Assembly: GCF_000208865.1 (NCBI RefSeq)
Contig: NC_018391.1
Coordinates: 1,550,001-1,614,000, forward strand
Length of the DNA stretch: 64,000 nucleotides
DNA from: Neospora caninum Liverpool
Lineage: Eukaryota; Apicomplexa; Conoidasida; Eucoccidiorida; Sarcocystidae
Direction of reading: 5' to 3'
In this document: positions 12,201 to 23,778 of the stretch, one piece after another
How positions within the stretch are numbered: the first letter of the stretch is position 1
Layout: each line of letters begins with the position of its first letter
Translations under genes and position numbers: made by a program
The notes under the pieces: model-generated
Told to the model about the DNA's origin: nothing
What the model saw: the letters and a program-made list of their open reading frames with translations, nothing else
Databases searched by the model: none

Positions 12201-15200
12201 ATCCGATCTTCATCTTCGAAACCGGGACCTACCCTTTCCCTCCGCCGCCCAGACAAAAAGTATCCGTACATCTCTTCGAGTAGTATTCAATGACCACATC
12301 TCATCCGGCCTGCGAGGGCTACTGGCAGCCGTTTTTCGCGGTGTTTTTGAGTGGCAACTTCCCACAGCCAAGAGATGCTGCCCGAGCAAACGTAAGTGAA
12401 AGAGCATCACATCCGGTGCTCCGATATAATCTTAACTGTGACAGAATCAATCCGAACAAAGATCGACTTACCAGGAAAGGTCCTTGGTGAAGTGCTCAGA
12501 GAGAGCCCGTGGAGTTGGGTGTGATCCGGAACGCTGTCCGCTAACTCTGCCCACCAACACGCGATGATGGCGCCTCATCAGCAAGTGGAATGTACACGTA
12601 AGACCACCGCTGCCGATTCCTGGTTCAGCACAATGGTGACTAGGCGACCTCCCAGTTGCACTATATTTTCAATTTTTGGAATGCCAGCATCACACAGCAA
12701 TTCTAGAGTGTGTGGTCTGGCAGCTTACATGCACGAGAACTGCTCAGGAAAATACCATCCGAAAGAGCTGGGAGCAGAGCTCCCCCATTGGGAAGAGGGC
12801 AGCACTCGATCACAACCACGAACTTGCCAGACGACGCTAGTTGCGAGCAAACAATTTGAAGGTAGGCTTCATTCTCTAACGCAATTCAAAGCCGCAACGT
12901 TAGGTGGTGCTGCCCCTGCACACAATGAGAAAAACAGCTCCAGCCATCAACAAGACGAATTAAAACCGAGATAAAGCGTGGCTCACCACCCCTCACCAAA
13001 CGCCGATAGATCGTCCCGTCTGTTGCCGTGCTCAAAAGCAGCAACAATTCAGATCACTCTTTGACGAGAGTTCCCATCGAGTCTCTGAGCACACGTGAGG
13101 TGAGGCTAACCTGGTATGTCAACAGGTACGGTGCCAGAAGTTCTCAGTCGCGCAGGGGAGCTGCACGCTATATCGCCAATCACGGACGGCAAAACCGCGA
13201 TGGCGTCCAGCAAGCGACGTTAGTGAGCCACAGTATCCAGATGGGGAAGACGTGTCAACGTGTCAATGCAAAGTGGAAACTAACCCAACAATCCGTCTCA
13301 ATGGGCATAGGGCCGGAAAACGCGGAAGTGAAGAATCTGTCACTAGTAATTAACCTTTACCCACGAACACGGGCTTCACACCGTCCTGATCACTGTTGCT
13401 ATCTAGCTGGCGCCGTCAACGTGGTTAATTAGCGCCGTTTTTGCGTCACGTTCCCCCTTGTCAGCGCTGGCTCATTTCCGCTCGCAAAAGCGTCTGACGC
13501 CGCCGCTGGCCAGAAAAGACACAACATCTGCCTGGCGGCTGGGTTGGTCAAGCGTCGTCGTCCTGTTGCGCGTCACTGCTCATCAGGATAACACATACGA
13601 AAAAGCGGTTCAAAGAACTAGAGGTGCGCGAGGTACGAGGGACGCATTTAGGGCCACTCGAAGAGTTTAAATATGCTTGCAAATTTCAAAAATCGCTTAT
13701 GCTTATGCAGAGTTCCTTGCTGCATGGACGGCCTGGTTGTGTGCCGTTTCAACGCGTTGTTTGGAAGGAAGGCATTGCCACAGTCCCAGCTCCGCCCGTC
13801 CACATTCCCAACTACAGTACCTCTCTATATGCCTGCTGTTCTAGCTTTGGCGTACCATGTATACGGGGCAGGCGTGGCACAGTCGGCGTGCGTAGCGTGA
13901 CATTGGACAGCTCATCCGGCAGGCTGTTGGTTACGAAATTCCAAGTTGTAGGGGTGCTCGTTCACTCGAGTGCTACGGATGATTCTTCCGTGCCTATTAG
14001 TGTAGGCTGACGTGAGTTTCCCGAGGAGTCATGTTGTCGAACTTCAACAGCCGGAAGCACTACACGTCCAGACGTTGGAAATCCAGCAAGTGAAAGTGTA
14101 ACGTATTGTGCCACGATTCCCGCAGAAAGGCTGGTTTGTGCACTCTACAGCGCCACAGGCCAACTCATATGGGAATTCCGTGTTGTGTTTTGGTGAAGAA
14201 TCTAAAGGAGACAGTCATAACGCTGAGTGCTCACGGCAGCCGGCAGTGGAACTGGTTGGTGGAAATGCTGTGGCTCACAATCGGACACGTGACATCACCA
14301 GATAAAAACAGCGTTGCCAGTAAGGCAGCACAGAGGGATTGTGTGTCCAGAGTCAGCTGGTTGAGCGCAGGCTCGACCCTCCCTCATTGCTGTCGATCGT
14401 CTTCGGAAAGCATATGTGATAGTTTGTAGTGGACACGAATGTGGTGAGACGAAACACAGAGCCACCGAGATTGTCCGGTGCCAATATTTTTTCTCCGGAG
14501 AGGCATATGGTTGCTTTTAGAATGCTGCTGCCAGACACTTGCAACTGGCCAGTATAGTTTATTCGGAAATGGACAAGACACCTGGCACTGATTGGGCCCG
14601 TCCAACATGGGCTGTCGTACTGTTTTGGGAGCCGACTGGACTCAGAAGTACAGATGTGACGGAATCATGGAAAAACGCTTGTTAAGGATACATTGTCCGG
14701 ATCCCCTTTTATATACTTCCAGCATGGAAGAAGCTTGCAGCTTTGAGAGCTACTAGAAACATTCCTTGTTTTCAGTTGCTGACCCCTGTTTAGTTGTCAC
14801 CATGTGCCGCAGGGATAGGAACAGAACCAAAGGGGCAACTTCTTGTTTTTCTGCTCCGCCACCGGTGCGCAGAAGCACTTTCTCGAATGGATTGTCGGTG
14901 GCTGGTCCTTGGGAAACTAAAAACGAGAACTAGGTGCTTCATACGAGACATCTGCTGCTTTCATCGGGCGACAGATGGTCAACTGGTCCGGCCAAAATAT
15001 CTTTGAGATGCAACAGCAGACGACTAGAGAACGCTACGCTCATAGTTGTAACTTTGATAGCAAAAGAAGTAACTGACTTCTTTCTGTCAAGAAAATGCAT
15101 GTAGCATCGGCGAATGGCTCCGATTCGTCCAGCGGTTTAGGGGTCGACACCCGCCAGAACTACGGTACGGTGCCAGCACGTCGCCGTGTTATTCCATTTC

Positions 15201-15815
15201 TATAATTTGACATCCGTCTTGCAAGGTTCTAGGACGTACGGGTCATAATGCCACACCCAATTTTGGCGTTGAGGTCTTCACTGCCAGATCAACACGCCCG
15301 GCCCTCTAACGCCACACCGATGGCGTCTCCTGTGGGCGGCAAAGCGGAAACAAAACGCAGTGTGTGCGCTTCAAACCAATAGCTATGTCAGCCCAATACT
15401 TCAGCTGGATATATGGTCCCCGACGATTTCTCGAGTCTGCTGTAATTCCGCCCAACTCCATACGGCGATCCACCGGGTACGAGGAACTGCCCCGCAGTAT
15501 CGCTCTAACCGTTGATTGGCTTGACATGCTACGTCACATCTACGGGGCTGGGATCCGTACTCTCCCCTGCGACTTCATAGCACTGCTTGACTACAATAGG
15601 AAGCGACCCGAAACGCACTTTCTACATTGGAGGTAACCTGCCTAAAGGACGGCGCCTCTGATTTTCGAGATGGTAGCTGCTTGGTTCATATGTCGGTGCG
15701 GTTGCTCCGCAGCTACGCAAGGCACGAGCTGCACTCGCGAACTACAGGGGGAACGAGAGGCTCTGCCTTCTCACTTCAGGTGTTCCATTGAATTCGACGG
15801 ACACAACTGACGGCC
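12201..15815. other. Divergent intergenic region upstream of the kinesin gene
   Basis: This 3.6 kb stretch has only short, overlapping frames on both strands, none with a domain, signal peptide or phase-consistent splicing. It should contain the promoters of the minus-strand low-complexity gene and the plus-strand kinesin. No RNA gene or mobile element is recognisable. Confidence 0.5.
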
Positions 15816-18800
15816 ATGGGAAGAAGGAAGGCACTGCATTCGAGGAAAAGCACTGCCAAAAGACCAACTTGTAAAGTATCCAGTCATTCTCAAACGCCAT
15901 CCGCAACTCCTTCTCCGGCAAACTCGCACACACATACTGTGGGGAACACACCTGCGGCGGCATCTCCTGCCCCGCCGCACGCAAGGCGCAAGGGAGACGG
16001 ACGCCAAACTACGGATAATGGCGTGCCGCACAAGCTTGATCACGGTGGTCATGAGGGCGCTCCCAAAGAGCCGGCGGCGTCTGCTCCGGAGGAGGGTGAG
16101 ACGCTACAGAGACTCTCTCGGAAACACGACGAAGACTTAGGAATTGTGCCTGACACAGCCCGGGTTTGGACCATTCCTGCGAACACCCCACTCAGTCGAC
16201 AGAAGGTGGTTCTGAGTACGAGAAAAGGCGATGTGCCCTCGAAAGCGCTCGCCACTGAAGTACCCGTGCCTGTTGGTCATGCGGCGGAAGAGAGCGAGGC
16301 GTCCTCGGATCTGTCTCTTGATGAAGATGCTCCAGGCAATGCGCTGCTGGGCTCAAGTGTAGACGCTAGCCCGGATACAGAGAAATCTACACTTGATGGT
16401 GGTCCACTACGCTCTTCCGTACGTAACCAGCAACTACCAGGATGTCGATTACGTGGGTGCCAACGGAATTCAACGGACACGCAGCAGTGCAGACATCCAG
16501 AACGCGCAGACGGTGCGTAAGACAAGAAAGGGGTAGCTCTTCCAGCAGCGACTGAAAAGACAAACATTTTATGAGCCGGTCATGGACCCCTGTCCTGCTG
16601 CACCTCTTGTCGCGATTTCGATGATAAGAACTCCTCTTAGCAAGGCAGAACCGGCCAACCAGAAAGTGGACTTTACACACGTGGTGAATTCTATTCCTTC
16701 CACTTGCCGAACTTGTTTGTTTTCAGGGAAAGCGGTTACTATGGCCAAAGGATGCTTGGTGTGCGTTAGAGTGCGCCCGGAATCAGTGCAGGAAATTAGC
16801 AGCGGGGGAAGTATATGTGTTTCGACGCAGCAAACCGGTGACGGATCGATGACACTCCTTCTAACTGGACTGCGGGAACAACAATACAGCTTTCGATACG
16901 ACTTTGTCTTCGATCAAGATGCCACCCAAGAAAACGTTTACTGCTGCACGTGCTTGCCCCTAGTTGACAAGCTGTTGGCAGGATATTCCGCCTCAGTCAT
17001 TGCATACGGGCAGACAGGGGCAGGGAAAAGCTACACTATGGTTGGTGACTGCTCCTCAGAAGACTTCCATCGAGGTCTGACAGACCCAGCGACCCGCGGA
17101 GTCATTCCTCGGATCATCGAGGCGCTCGTACGGAGGACACAGACGCTGTCACGGCAAAACAGCGATACCGTATTTTCTATCCGGGGATCCCTCATAGAAA
17201 TTTATAACGAAACCGTCAGGGATCTTCTCGCTCCTGGAAGAGACCATCTCGTGATTCGGGAGTCTACTCCATCAACTGTAATAACCGATGCAACTGAGGT
17301 TCCGATCTCCAGTGTTGCACAAGCGTTGGAAGTGATAAAGGCCGGCTTCGCTAATCGGGCACTCGGCACAACGCTGTCTAATGACAAGTCGTCGAGAAGT
17401 CACGCAATTCTTCAGATTACTATCCAAAGAGATAGCCTTCTGGAGTGCACCACGAAGTCTTCGCAGCTATTCTTGGTCGATCTGGCTGGTAGTGAGCGGG
17501 TTTCCAAGGCAGACACTACTGGAGAACGACTGAGAGAGGCGCAAAATATCAATCGTTCCTTGTTAGCTCTGGGAAATGTGATAAGCGCTGTACCACCAAC
17601 AGGAGGGCCTAGGAAGCATATACCGTACAGAGAGTCAAAGCTAACACGCCTGCTGCAACATTCTCTTGGAGGAAACTCCTTTACTGTCGTTCTACTATGC
17701 TGCTCGCCCCATTCCTTCAATGTCCGGGAGACTCTGAGCACGCTGCGCTTCGGTGATCGGGCAGCTCATCTTCATAACAAACCGCAGTCTACGGAAACAC
17801 TGAGCCCGGCTTTACTTCAAAAACGTTTAGTGGAATCCCAAACTGAACTGCGCTTCAGTCAGGCTCGTCTTCGAGCATGTGTGACGCAAAGCGCACGCCA
17901 GATTGAAGCAATAAAGATGCTCCAGAAATATATACCGGAAGGCGTCCAGCTGTCAGACGAAGACATGACACTTCTCCGAAAGGCTCTCGAAGGCTGCACC
18001 CCTCTTGATTCAGTCTTGGGCTCGCCGGCATCAGCTGCCTCCCCGAAAAAGCTGCTCGCAATCCCGAAGAACAAACCAAAGATGCCACCAGTAAGCCCGT
18101 GGAAAGCTGTGACGACAGTCAATCAGGGGTCACCTCCCACTCCACCACGGAAGTCCGCCGCACAACCCGGAGTCGTGTCGAACCGGCCAACGGAATCCGC
18201 GACAAGTGGCCAAATGTGGTGCTCTGACAACGCCGGCTCACTCGCGCCAGGCTCTGACATGCGCCTGACCAGTGAACCGTTTTCCAACACCGCATTCAAC
18301 GTTGCTCCATCTCTTCAAGCCGGACAGCACGTAGCGACAGGGCAGAACTCAGCACCTCCGAAAGAGAAGCATGTACTCAAAGCCTCAAAGCAACAGCGTC
18401 CGCATTCGTCAGCGACGGGTGTACCAGCCTTGTCTCGACAGCCATCTCCAGAAGCTGTACCGCAACTCCCACCTAAGCAGAGACCAGCGGAATCGCCTGC
18501 AGACGCTGTTGGCCACAACTCAGACGGAAAAGCGACAAACCAGGACCCAGCCGGCACACCACACAAAACGCCAGATGCAGAGCGGATTCGGACCGCAGAA
18601 GCAGGTATGTTTGACCGTGTCCGTGTTGTTCGCTACTCATTTGTCAGGTGTCGCCGCCTCAATCCGACCACGGGACCACTTCTCAAATGTCCACTACTTT
18701 GACTTGACCTCTCCTAGTGTGATCCCTCCTTTTTGGAACAACGCAGGGGACGAGAATAAGGACCACAGTACTTCTCCATCGAAGCCGCTTCAAGAAAAGC

Positions 18801-18874
18801 AACACTCCCGGCTCTCGCGGTTTTTTTCCCTCTCCAAAGGAAGGTCGATGAAGTTCAAGGAAGATTGCAAATAG
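15816..18874 (+). CDS. Kinesin motor protein with a long N-terminal extension
   Basis: Three exons, 15816-16512, 16727-18604 and 18747-18874, join in phase and give 900 residues. ATP-driven microtubule motor. Residues 1-235 are a Ser/Pro/Thr-rich extension outside the motor. The motor spans about 240-580: opening strand CVRVRP, P-loop GQTGAGKS at 327-334, switch I NDKSSRSH at 451-458, switch II VDLAGSE at 483-489, and YRESKLTRLL at 533-542, so all nucleotide- and microtubule-binding signatures are intact. A short coiled-coil-like segment follows (about 595-640), then some 250 low-complexity residues and a basic tail from the small last exon. The last acceptor is ACGCAG|GG at 18746; an earlier AG at about 18717 would give an immediate stop. 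Closest in style to conventional kinesin-1-like motors; the family is not certain and the cargo is unknown. Confidence 0.92.
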
Positions 18875-20028
18875 GCGCAGACTCAAACACTGAAAGACGT
18901 GACGTTACTGCAGTACTCACAGAAATGCTCTGCTTCCTTTATTCACTGTCTTCGCCGATGTCAGCCTGAGTGGCTGAATTGGTTGCAGGGGAAATCGGGA
19001 AAAAAACTGGGTAGATGCCATCCGTATCGGCAAGTGTGTACACTTTTGACCACGTATCGTGTGAATGAAAACTGGTCGGTGTGTTCGCCCGCTCTGCCCG
19101 AGTTCAAAAACAGTCGCATTCGCTTCTCGCAGCGATGATGCAACCGGCAGCACTACAGCATCACCTGAGCGGGCCGTTGTTGCATTGGCCAGATGGGGGA
19201 ATCTGGCTGATCAGCCCTGGTGCCGGAATCCATGTTCTGCCAAGAGAAACAGAAACGCAGGAGCTTCCCACCTGCTCGGGTTCCAGCGTTGTCGCAAGCG
19301 TACTTCGCCAAGGAGACGCTTTTTGCCCCGTACACCGTTTATCGTTCCTTCGTTAATCAGGAAGCTCACGCGCACTTGTTTAAGTGTTCCTTATTGCGAT
19401 TTGAGAAGACTGTTCCCAATAAAAGATGGAGCTCCAAATACAGTTTAGTGGTGATGCTGGGGGCTGCACATGAAATAAAACGAGCGACACCCTCGGGGGC
19501 AACATGGGATTCACCCGAAGAGTGAATCCCGATTCTAAAACATGCCAGCAGACCAATCTGCCTGTGTCCAGGGGGATATTCTCTCCAAAGAATGTTAGTT
19601 CGGATTAGTCTAGGCAGAGCCCACCCATGACTACGAATAGCCCATTTGAATTGGAAGGACGGTCGCCCAACAACGCTCACCGACACCACATTACAGTGCG
19701 GTAACCCCTAGGACGCCAGCAGGTTACTGTCGGCCAGCGTCGAGAGATGGAAGATGCATTGAAGAGAATCGGCAAAGAATCTCGCTGCAGTGTTTCTGTC
19801 CCGGACGCTGCCTAGTGGACATCCTCATCCCAGTTTAACGTGGTTGACCGGAGGCATGGACTCGTAACACACGCAGAGCGGGAGTGCAGGGAGAGGGACA
19901 GCCCGTGTCGCTTTGGCGCTACAGAAACCGACGAGCGAGAGGTTAGTGCCACACTAGAATGCCGTATTACAGATAGTTGATATCACAGATTCAGAATTTC
20001 GTGACCCCCCGCCGCTACGTGCAACACT
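18875..20028. other. Convergent intergenic region
   Basis: About 1.15 kb between the kinesin stop and the stop of the small minus-strand membrane-protein gene. Only short overlapping frames are present on both strands. It probably holds the two 3' untranslated regions; no other element is seen. Confidence 0.5.
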
Positions 20029-20583
20029 TCAATCTTTCTTGGTGTCCTGGTCGCCACGTTGAGTTGTCGTAGAGGACGCCGAAGAAATGGCCTTCCATGA
20101 GCTAGTGAGTCTGTCCTTGACCCAATCTACGCCTTTTGAAAGCCTTTCGAAGTCGAATCCTCGACCGAGGGCTTCGTAATATTCACGCTGCAACTCCTCC
20201 GCACATTTAGCAACCGTTGCCACCTTTGGGATCATACTTCTATTCTTCAAAGGATCTTTCAGGATTGTATCTGCGACGTGGAGATTCCATCCTCCTACTG
20301 CTCCCCCCGTTGCCCCCACGAAGAACATCCTGGCGCCTGCGCTCCGGAAACACAACACCGCCGGTACGGCGGATAGCACCATCGCTCCCACTGTTCTAAC
20401 ACTTGTATGGACCAGAATCTTCATGTAAATCTCGTTGAGGTTTATAGTCGCTGCCTCCGTTACGGGAACCTCGCTTGTGGCAGGAGGACTTGCACACCTT
20501 GCGACCCCGTGGCTGTAGTGGACTGGCGCAGCCCAGGGGAAAGATCGCCGGCCAAAGCGGCTATCAAAGTAGAGCGGCATCAT
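20029..20583 (-). CDS. Small two-helix membrane protein, Mic10-like candidate
   Basis: A single-exon frame of 184 residues starting with two adjacent ATGs (20583 and 20580). Residues 1-30 are rich in Arg, Ser and aromatics without acids, like a mitochondrial presequence. Two hydrophobic segments follow, about 64-79 and 86-104, linked by a short positive loop (CFRSAGARM). The second carries a glycine ladder (FVGATGGAVGGW; G90, G93, G94, G97, G98). This hairpin with a basic loop and glycine motif resembles Mic10, the cristae-junction MICOS subunit, which is otherwise much shorter (about 80 residues). The C-terminal 80 residues are charged and helical (EELQREYYEALGRGFDF) and unlike Mic10. That the gene is real is likely; the Mic10 assignment is an inference from pattern, and another inner-membrane protein is possible. 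Confidence 0.65.
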   Translation of the reverse strand: MMPLYFDSRFGRRSFPWAAPVHYSHGVARCASPPATSEVPVTEAATINLNEIYMKILVHTSVRTVGAMVLSAVPAVLCFRSAGARMFFVGATGGAVGGWNLHVADTILKDPLKNRSMIPKVATVAKCAEELQREYYEALGRGFDFERLSKGVDWVKDRLTSSWKAISSASSTTTQRGDQDTKKD

Positions 20584-21320
20584 AGTGTTTGAACAAACGT
20601 GCTACGCGCTCAATGATACGGAAGAATTCTCAGGAGGGATAGAATGATTCGAAACGCCTGTGAGGCGGCAAAAGAGGTTACCGGATATGATGTACGCACC
20701 GAGGTAATTGACAGTTCGGGTGCCGAGTGTGCCTCTCAGCCGTGCGACCCGAGTCACAACGCGCTACTTGCAAACATTGATATGAAACCCTCTCCTCTCA
20801 GCTTAGCTCAAAAGACCAGCATACTACTGGTGGGTTACAAGCAACACAATCTAAATAGCTGATGCGCTAGAACGTAGCGTATTTCTGGGAGCTTCCAGCA
20901 ATGCATGCACGCTTCGAGCTAAGCATCCAAATGGACGGGGTTGACCGCATTGCATGCCGCGTGCTTCTCGTTCCTAATTTAGAGAGCCGTATCCCAACCG
21001 GTGCGAACTCTGCCCAGACTCGCATACAAAACAGTCAAACTCGCTTGGACCGCAGTTTTATTTCGAAATTGGTGAAGCAACTTCAATATAAAGAATTGGG
21101 CGAGGGGAAAAATGTATTGGCAGGCAGCTGCTGCAATGGACTGGCCAGCTGGTTTTACGGAAGTGGAAGCGGGTTATTGTTGCACATGCTTTTGAACTAG
21201 ACACGCTTTATTTCGCACAGATCTACCTCGGTATTTCCCCTGTGACTTCTGCAAAAATATTTCTTGCGTGTTTCAGGAGCAACATCCATTGCGCCTGAGA
21301 AAGTTACACTGCAGCCCGCA
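20584..21320. other. Intergenic region upstream of the Mic10-like gene
   Basis: Lies between the start of the Mic10-like gene and the stop of the next minus-strand gene, so it holds the former's promoter and the latter's 3' untranslated region. Short plus-strand frames (20644-20862, 20901-21200) have no supporting features. Confidence 0.5.
20902..20957. promoter_or_regulatory. Paired TGCATGC motifs upstream of the Mic10-like gene
   Basis: Exact TGCATGC copies at 20902-20908 and 20951-20957, about 320 and 370 nt before the ATG at 20583. GCATGC is a known apicomplexan AP2 recognition core. Two copies 49 nt apart in a 740-bp spacer are more than expected by chance, but function is inferred. Confidence 0.4.
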
Positions 21321-22588
21321 TCATTCCTCTGCCGTGTATCGTTTGGTGATTAGGGCATTGAGAATAAAGTAAACCGCTACGACAGAGAGAGCGTAAACAG
21401 CGAAGAGTAATATCAGAATCCGGCCAATCATCCCTATTCCTGAAGATTCACGGTCTCTTAGTGTTTTGTGGGTTACCGGCATATGCAGCACGATTCACCT
21501 GGTCTGGCCGCAGGCAGCTGCGAGGTGAGAAGGCTGACTCCAGATTTGAGAGCTGCGCCAACTGATCCAGTCACGAGGTACATTGAATGGACGTGGTGGC
21601 GAATCTGGAGTTTGAACTCGTCGCTGGAGACGTGCGTATCGACGTCCTCTGCAGGAAAGTGTCCCCAAGCGAAAAATGCTCGATTGTTCGTTATGACCTA
21701 CCTCGCGTAGCCAGAGATGCTGTGCCAAGGTTTTTCACATAAAAAAGAAGCATGCCATCGTGGCACCCCCTGTTGCCGACTCCCCACTGCCTGAAAAAGA
21801 GAAAAGTTTCCTGGATTGTGCTCGGGTTTCCGTAAAGAAGTGCACTGGCCTCAAGAGTGTTCGCGCAAAGCGATCTGTCGCTTCTTGCGGAGTTTCGTTC
21901 TCTGGCACCACAATATCCGTGGCCACGGCCACTGCTGCCTATAACGCGACATTGGCATGGATGCTGACACTGACCTTTCCCTGGAGACGCTTCACCTGGT
22001 AAAATTGCGGTTTCTTGCGACCACACGAGTGTTCGGTAGTATCGCGAAGCCTCATGAGTTCCGCTTCAAGGTCGGCTTGCTCCTGGGGGGTCAGCAATTT
22101 GTCGGGATCGCATAACCATGCGTGAGATACGCTACATCCTCCGGTTACTTTGAGATTCTGGAGTGAGGAAATACTGGTAAACTAACTTTTTGAAGGTAAC
22201 ACACTTTTCTGGATCCGTGAACGGGTTTGGAAATGACACCTCGGTGTGCATGAAGCCCGTTGGTGGGAGACGCCTGGAACCGGGCAGAAGGGAAAGATTC
22301 TTGCCACTGTGACATGGGGAGGAAAGCTACCAATACTAACGCATGAGCAGGCTTTCGCAGTTTCGGAGGTCTCCCTTTAGCCGGCCACCACACAATATCT
22401 GTCTCTTCGGTCCTACGCTCAGTGACAACTGCCGGCTTCTGAAAATGGAATGGAGCACCCGTTTGTTTAAAGCCGCTTGTTACCGAAGACGCGGCGCCAT
22501 GGTCATGGATTAACCCGAGGGCAACGGTCACAAAAAAGAGCTTCCACATTTCCAACGTCAACAGATAGCCAATTTGTCTATTTCGCAT
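21321..22588 (-). CDS. MOLO1/TPM-domain type I membrane protein
   Basis: Six exons: 22337-22588, 21996-22157, 21846-21938, 21702-21786, 21499-21648, 21321-21439; all phases agree, giving about 286 residues (ATG at 22588; 22549 is an alternative). A signal peptide (MWKLFFVTVALGLIHDHG) precedes a luminal or extracellular domain with the MOLO1 signatures: CDPDKLLTPQEQADLE, then a strand VAVATDIVVPENE, then FARTLL joined to WGVGNRGCHDGMLLFYV. The last exon encodes one transmembrane helix (ILILLFAVYALSVVAVYFIL) and a short cytosolic tail. MOLO1 proteins share the TPM-phosphatase fold; the animal founder modulates acetylcholine receptors, and the role in protists is unknown. The third donor (CCA|GTGCAC at 21845) is weak, so that join is the least certain. 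A topology with the domain outside and a single anchor is well supported. Confidence 0.75.
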
Positions 22589-23778
22589 CTTAACCAGTGT
22601 ACTTGTCAACAGCTACGTTTTCTCTACCTGCCAGCCGACTGACTTCGGTGTACAGACAAGGCATCAGGCATCTGTGGAAAAGAGGCATCCACTGTTCGGA
22701 TATTTGGGATCAGCGATATATCTGCCTGCCCCCTACTCTCCCCCCCAACGGCACCCGGTGACGGCAGCTGTCAAACGCAGGATGGGAAAACAGGCTCGTA
22801 AAGCTCCTGAGAAGCACTTGACTGTACCTGAGGACCTCGAGAGATTCCCGAAACATAACCAGTGACGATATACTCTGCGCAACGGAGGCTGAAACGACAT
22901 CACACAGTGCTGGGTGATGGTTAACTAATTCTGCTACGACTGACTGACAGTGTTGCCGCGAATGGCTTGCACAGCTGTAGCCGCACCTAAATCCCACCTC
23001 CGTTGGCATCTGGCCAGCCTCGCCTGGCGCTCGCAGTGATAAAAAATCTTGCCAATTCCGTGCTGCACTACGACCAATCGGAATATCGATTAGTTCTGCT
23101 GGACGCATGACCTCGCGTCATGTGGAGCGAGAGGAAACTACTACTCAGATGCTAGTATAATCAGTACCATCGTACTGGGAGAGGTAATCTCAGAGACAGG
23201 ATTACTTATAAGCTTTTAATAAACAGGGGCTTACGCCTCAGGATTGCCACGATGCTTGCCGGACAACAGCGTCGTTTCATCTATCAGCGAAGTGCCAACG
23301 ACCCTATTCGTAAAATAATTTATGTTCGCTTGCAATCTATTGATGGATTTTCCGCTTTTACATAATTGATCAAATACGAGTATCTCGCAACGATGAGACA
23401 ACCTGGACATCTATGCGAGGCAATACGTTCTATGACCACGAAGCCGACCAGAGCAGCGTGAAGGGTAAATATGTGGCGCCCGTGGTTGTCATCCCCCACG
23501 AGCGAACGTTGAGGCTGCGCCGAGGCAACGACAGGAATTTGAAATGCACCTACGCCTGATTTTATTAGGCATATCGTCCACCCTGAGGCCAGTGTATATG
23601 TCGACAGGCGCCAACAAAAGCATTCCCTTGAAGTCGGTAAAACTCAGTGCAATTCCAGAGAGAAGTACTGTGACACGTACACTGTGGTGTTCAACTGCAC
23701 CTCCTGCTCGACCATACACCAGGTTCGACAGGCGCCTTTCTTGAACGGTGCCAACAAAAAAGCAAACTACATCATTAT
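22589..23778. other. Intergenic region between MOLO1-like and Era genes
   Basis: About 1.2 kb between two same-strand genes: the 3' untranslated region of the Era gene and the promoter of the MOLO1-like gene. The part at 23140-23400 is noticeably AT-rich. Short frames on both strands carry nothing recognisable. Confidence 0.5.

Noticed and set aside
15110..15185. tRNA-like stretch (TCCGATTCGTCCAGCGGTTTA)
   Set aside because: It resembles a tRNA D-arm start, but no anticodon arm, T-arm or matching acceptor stem can be drawn.
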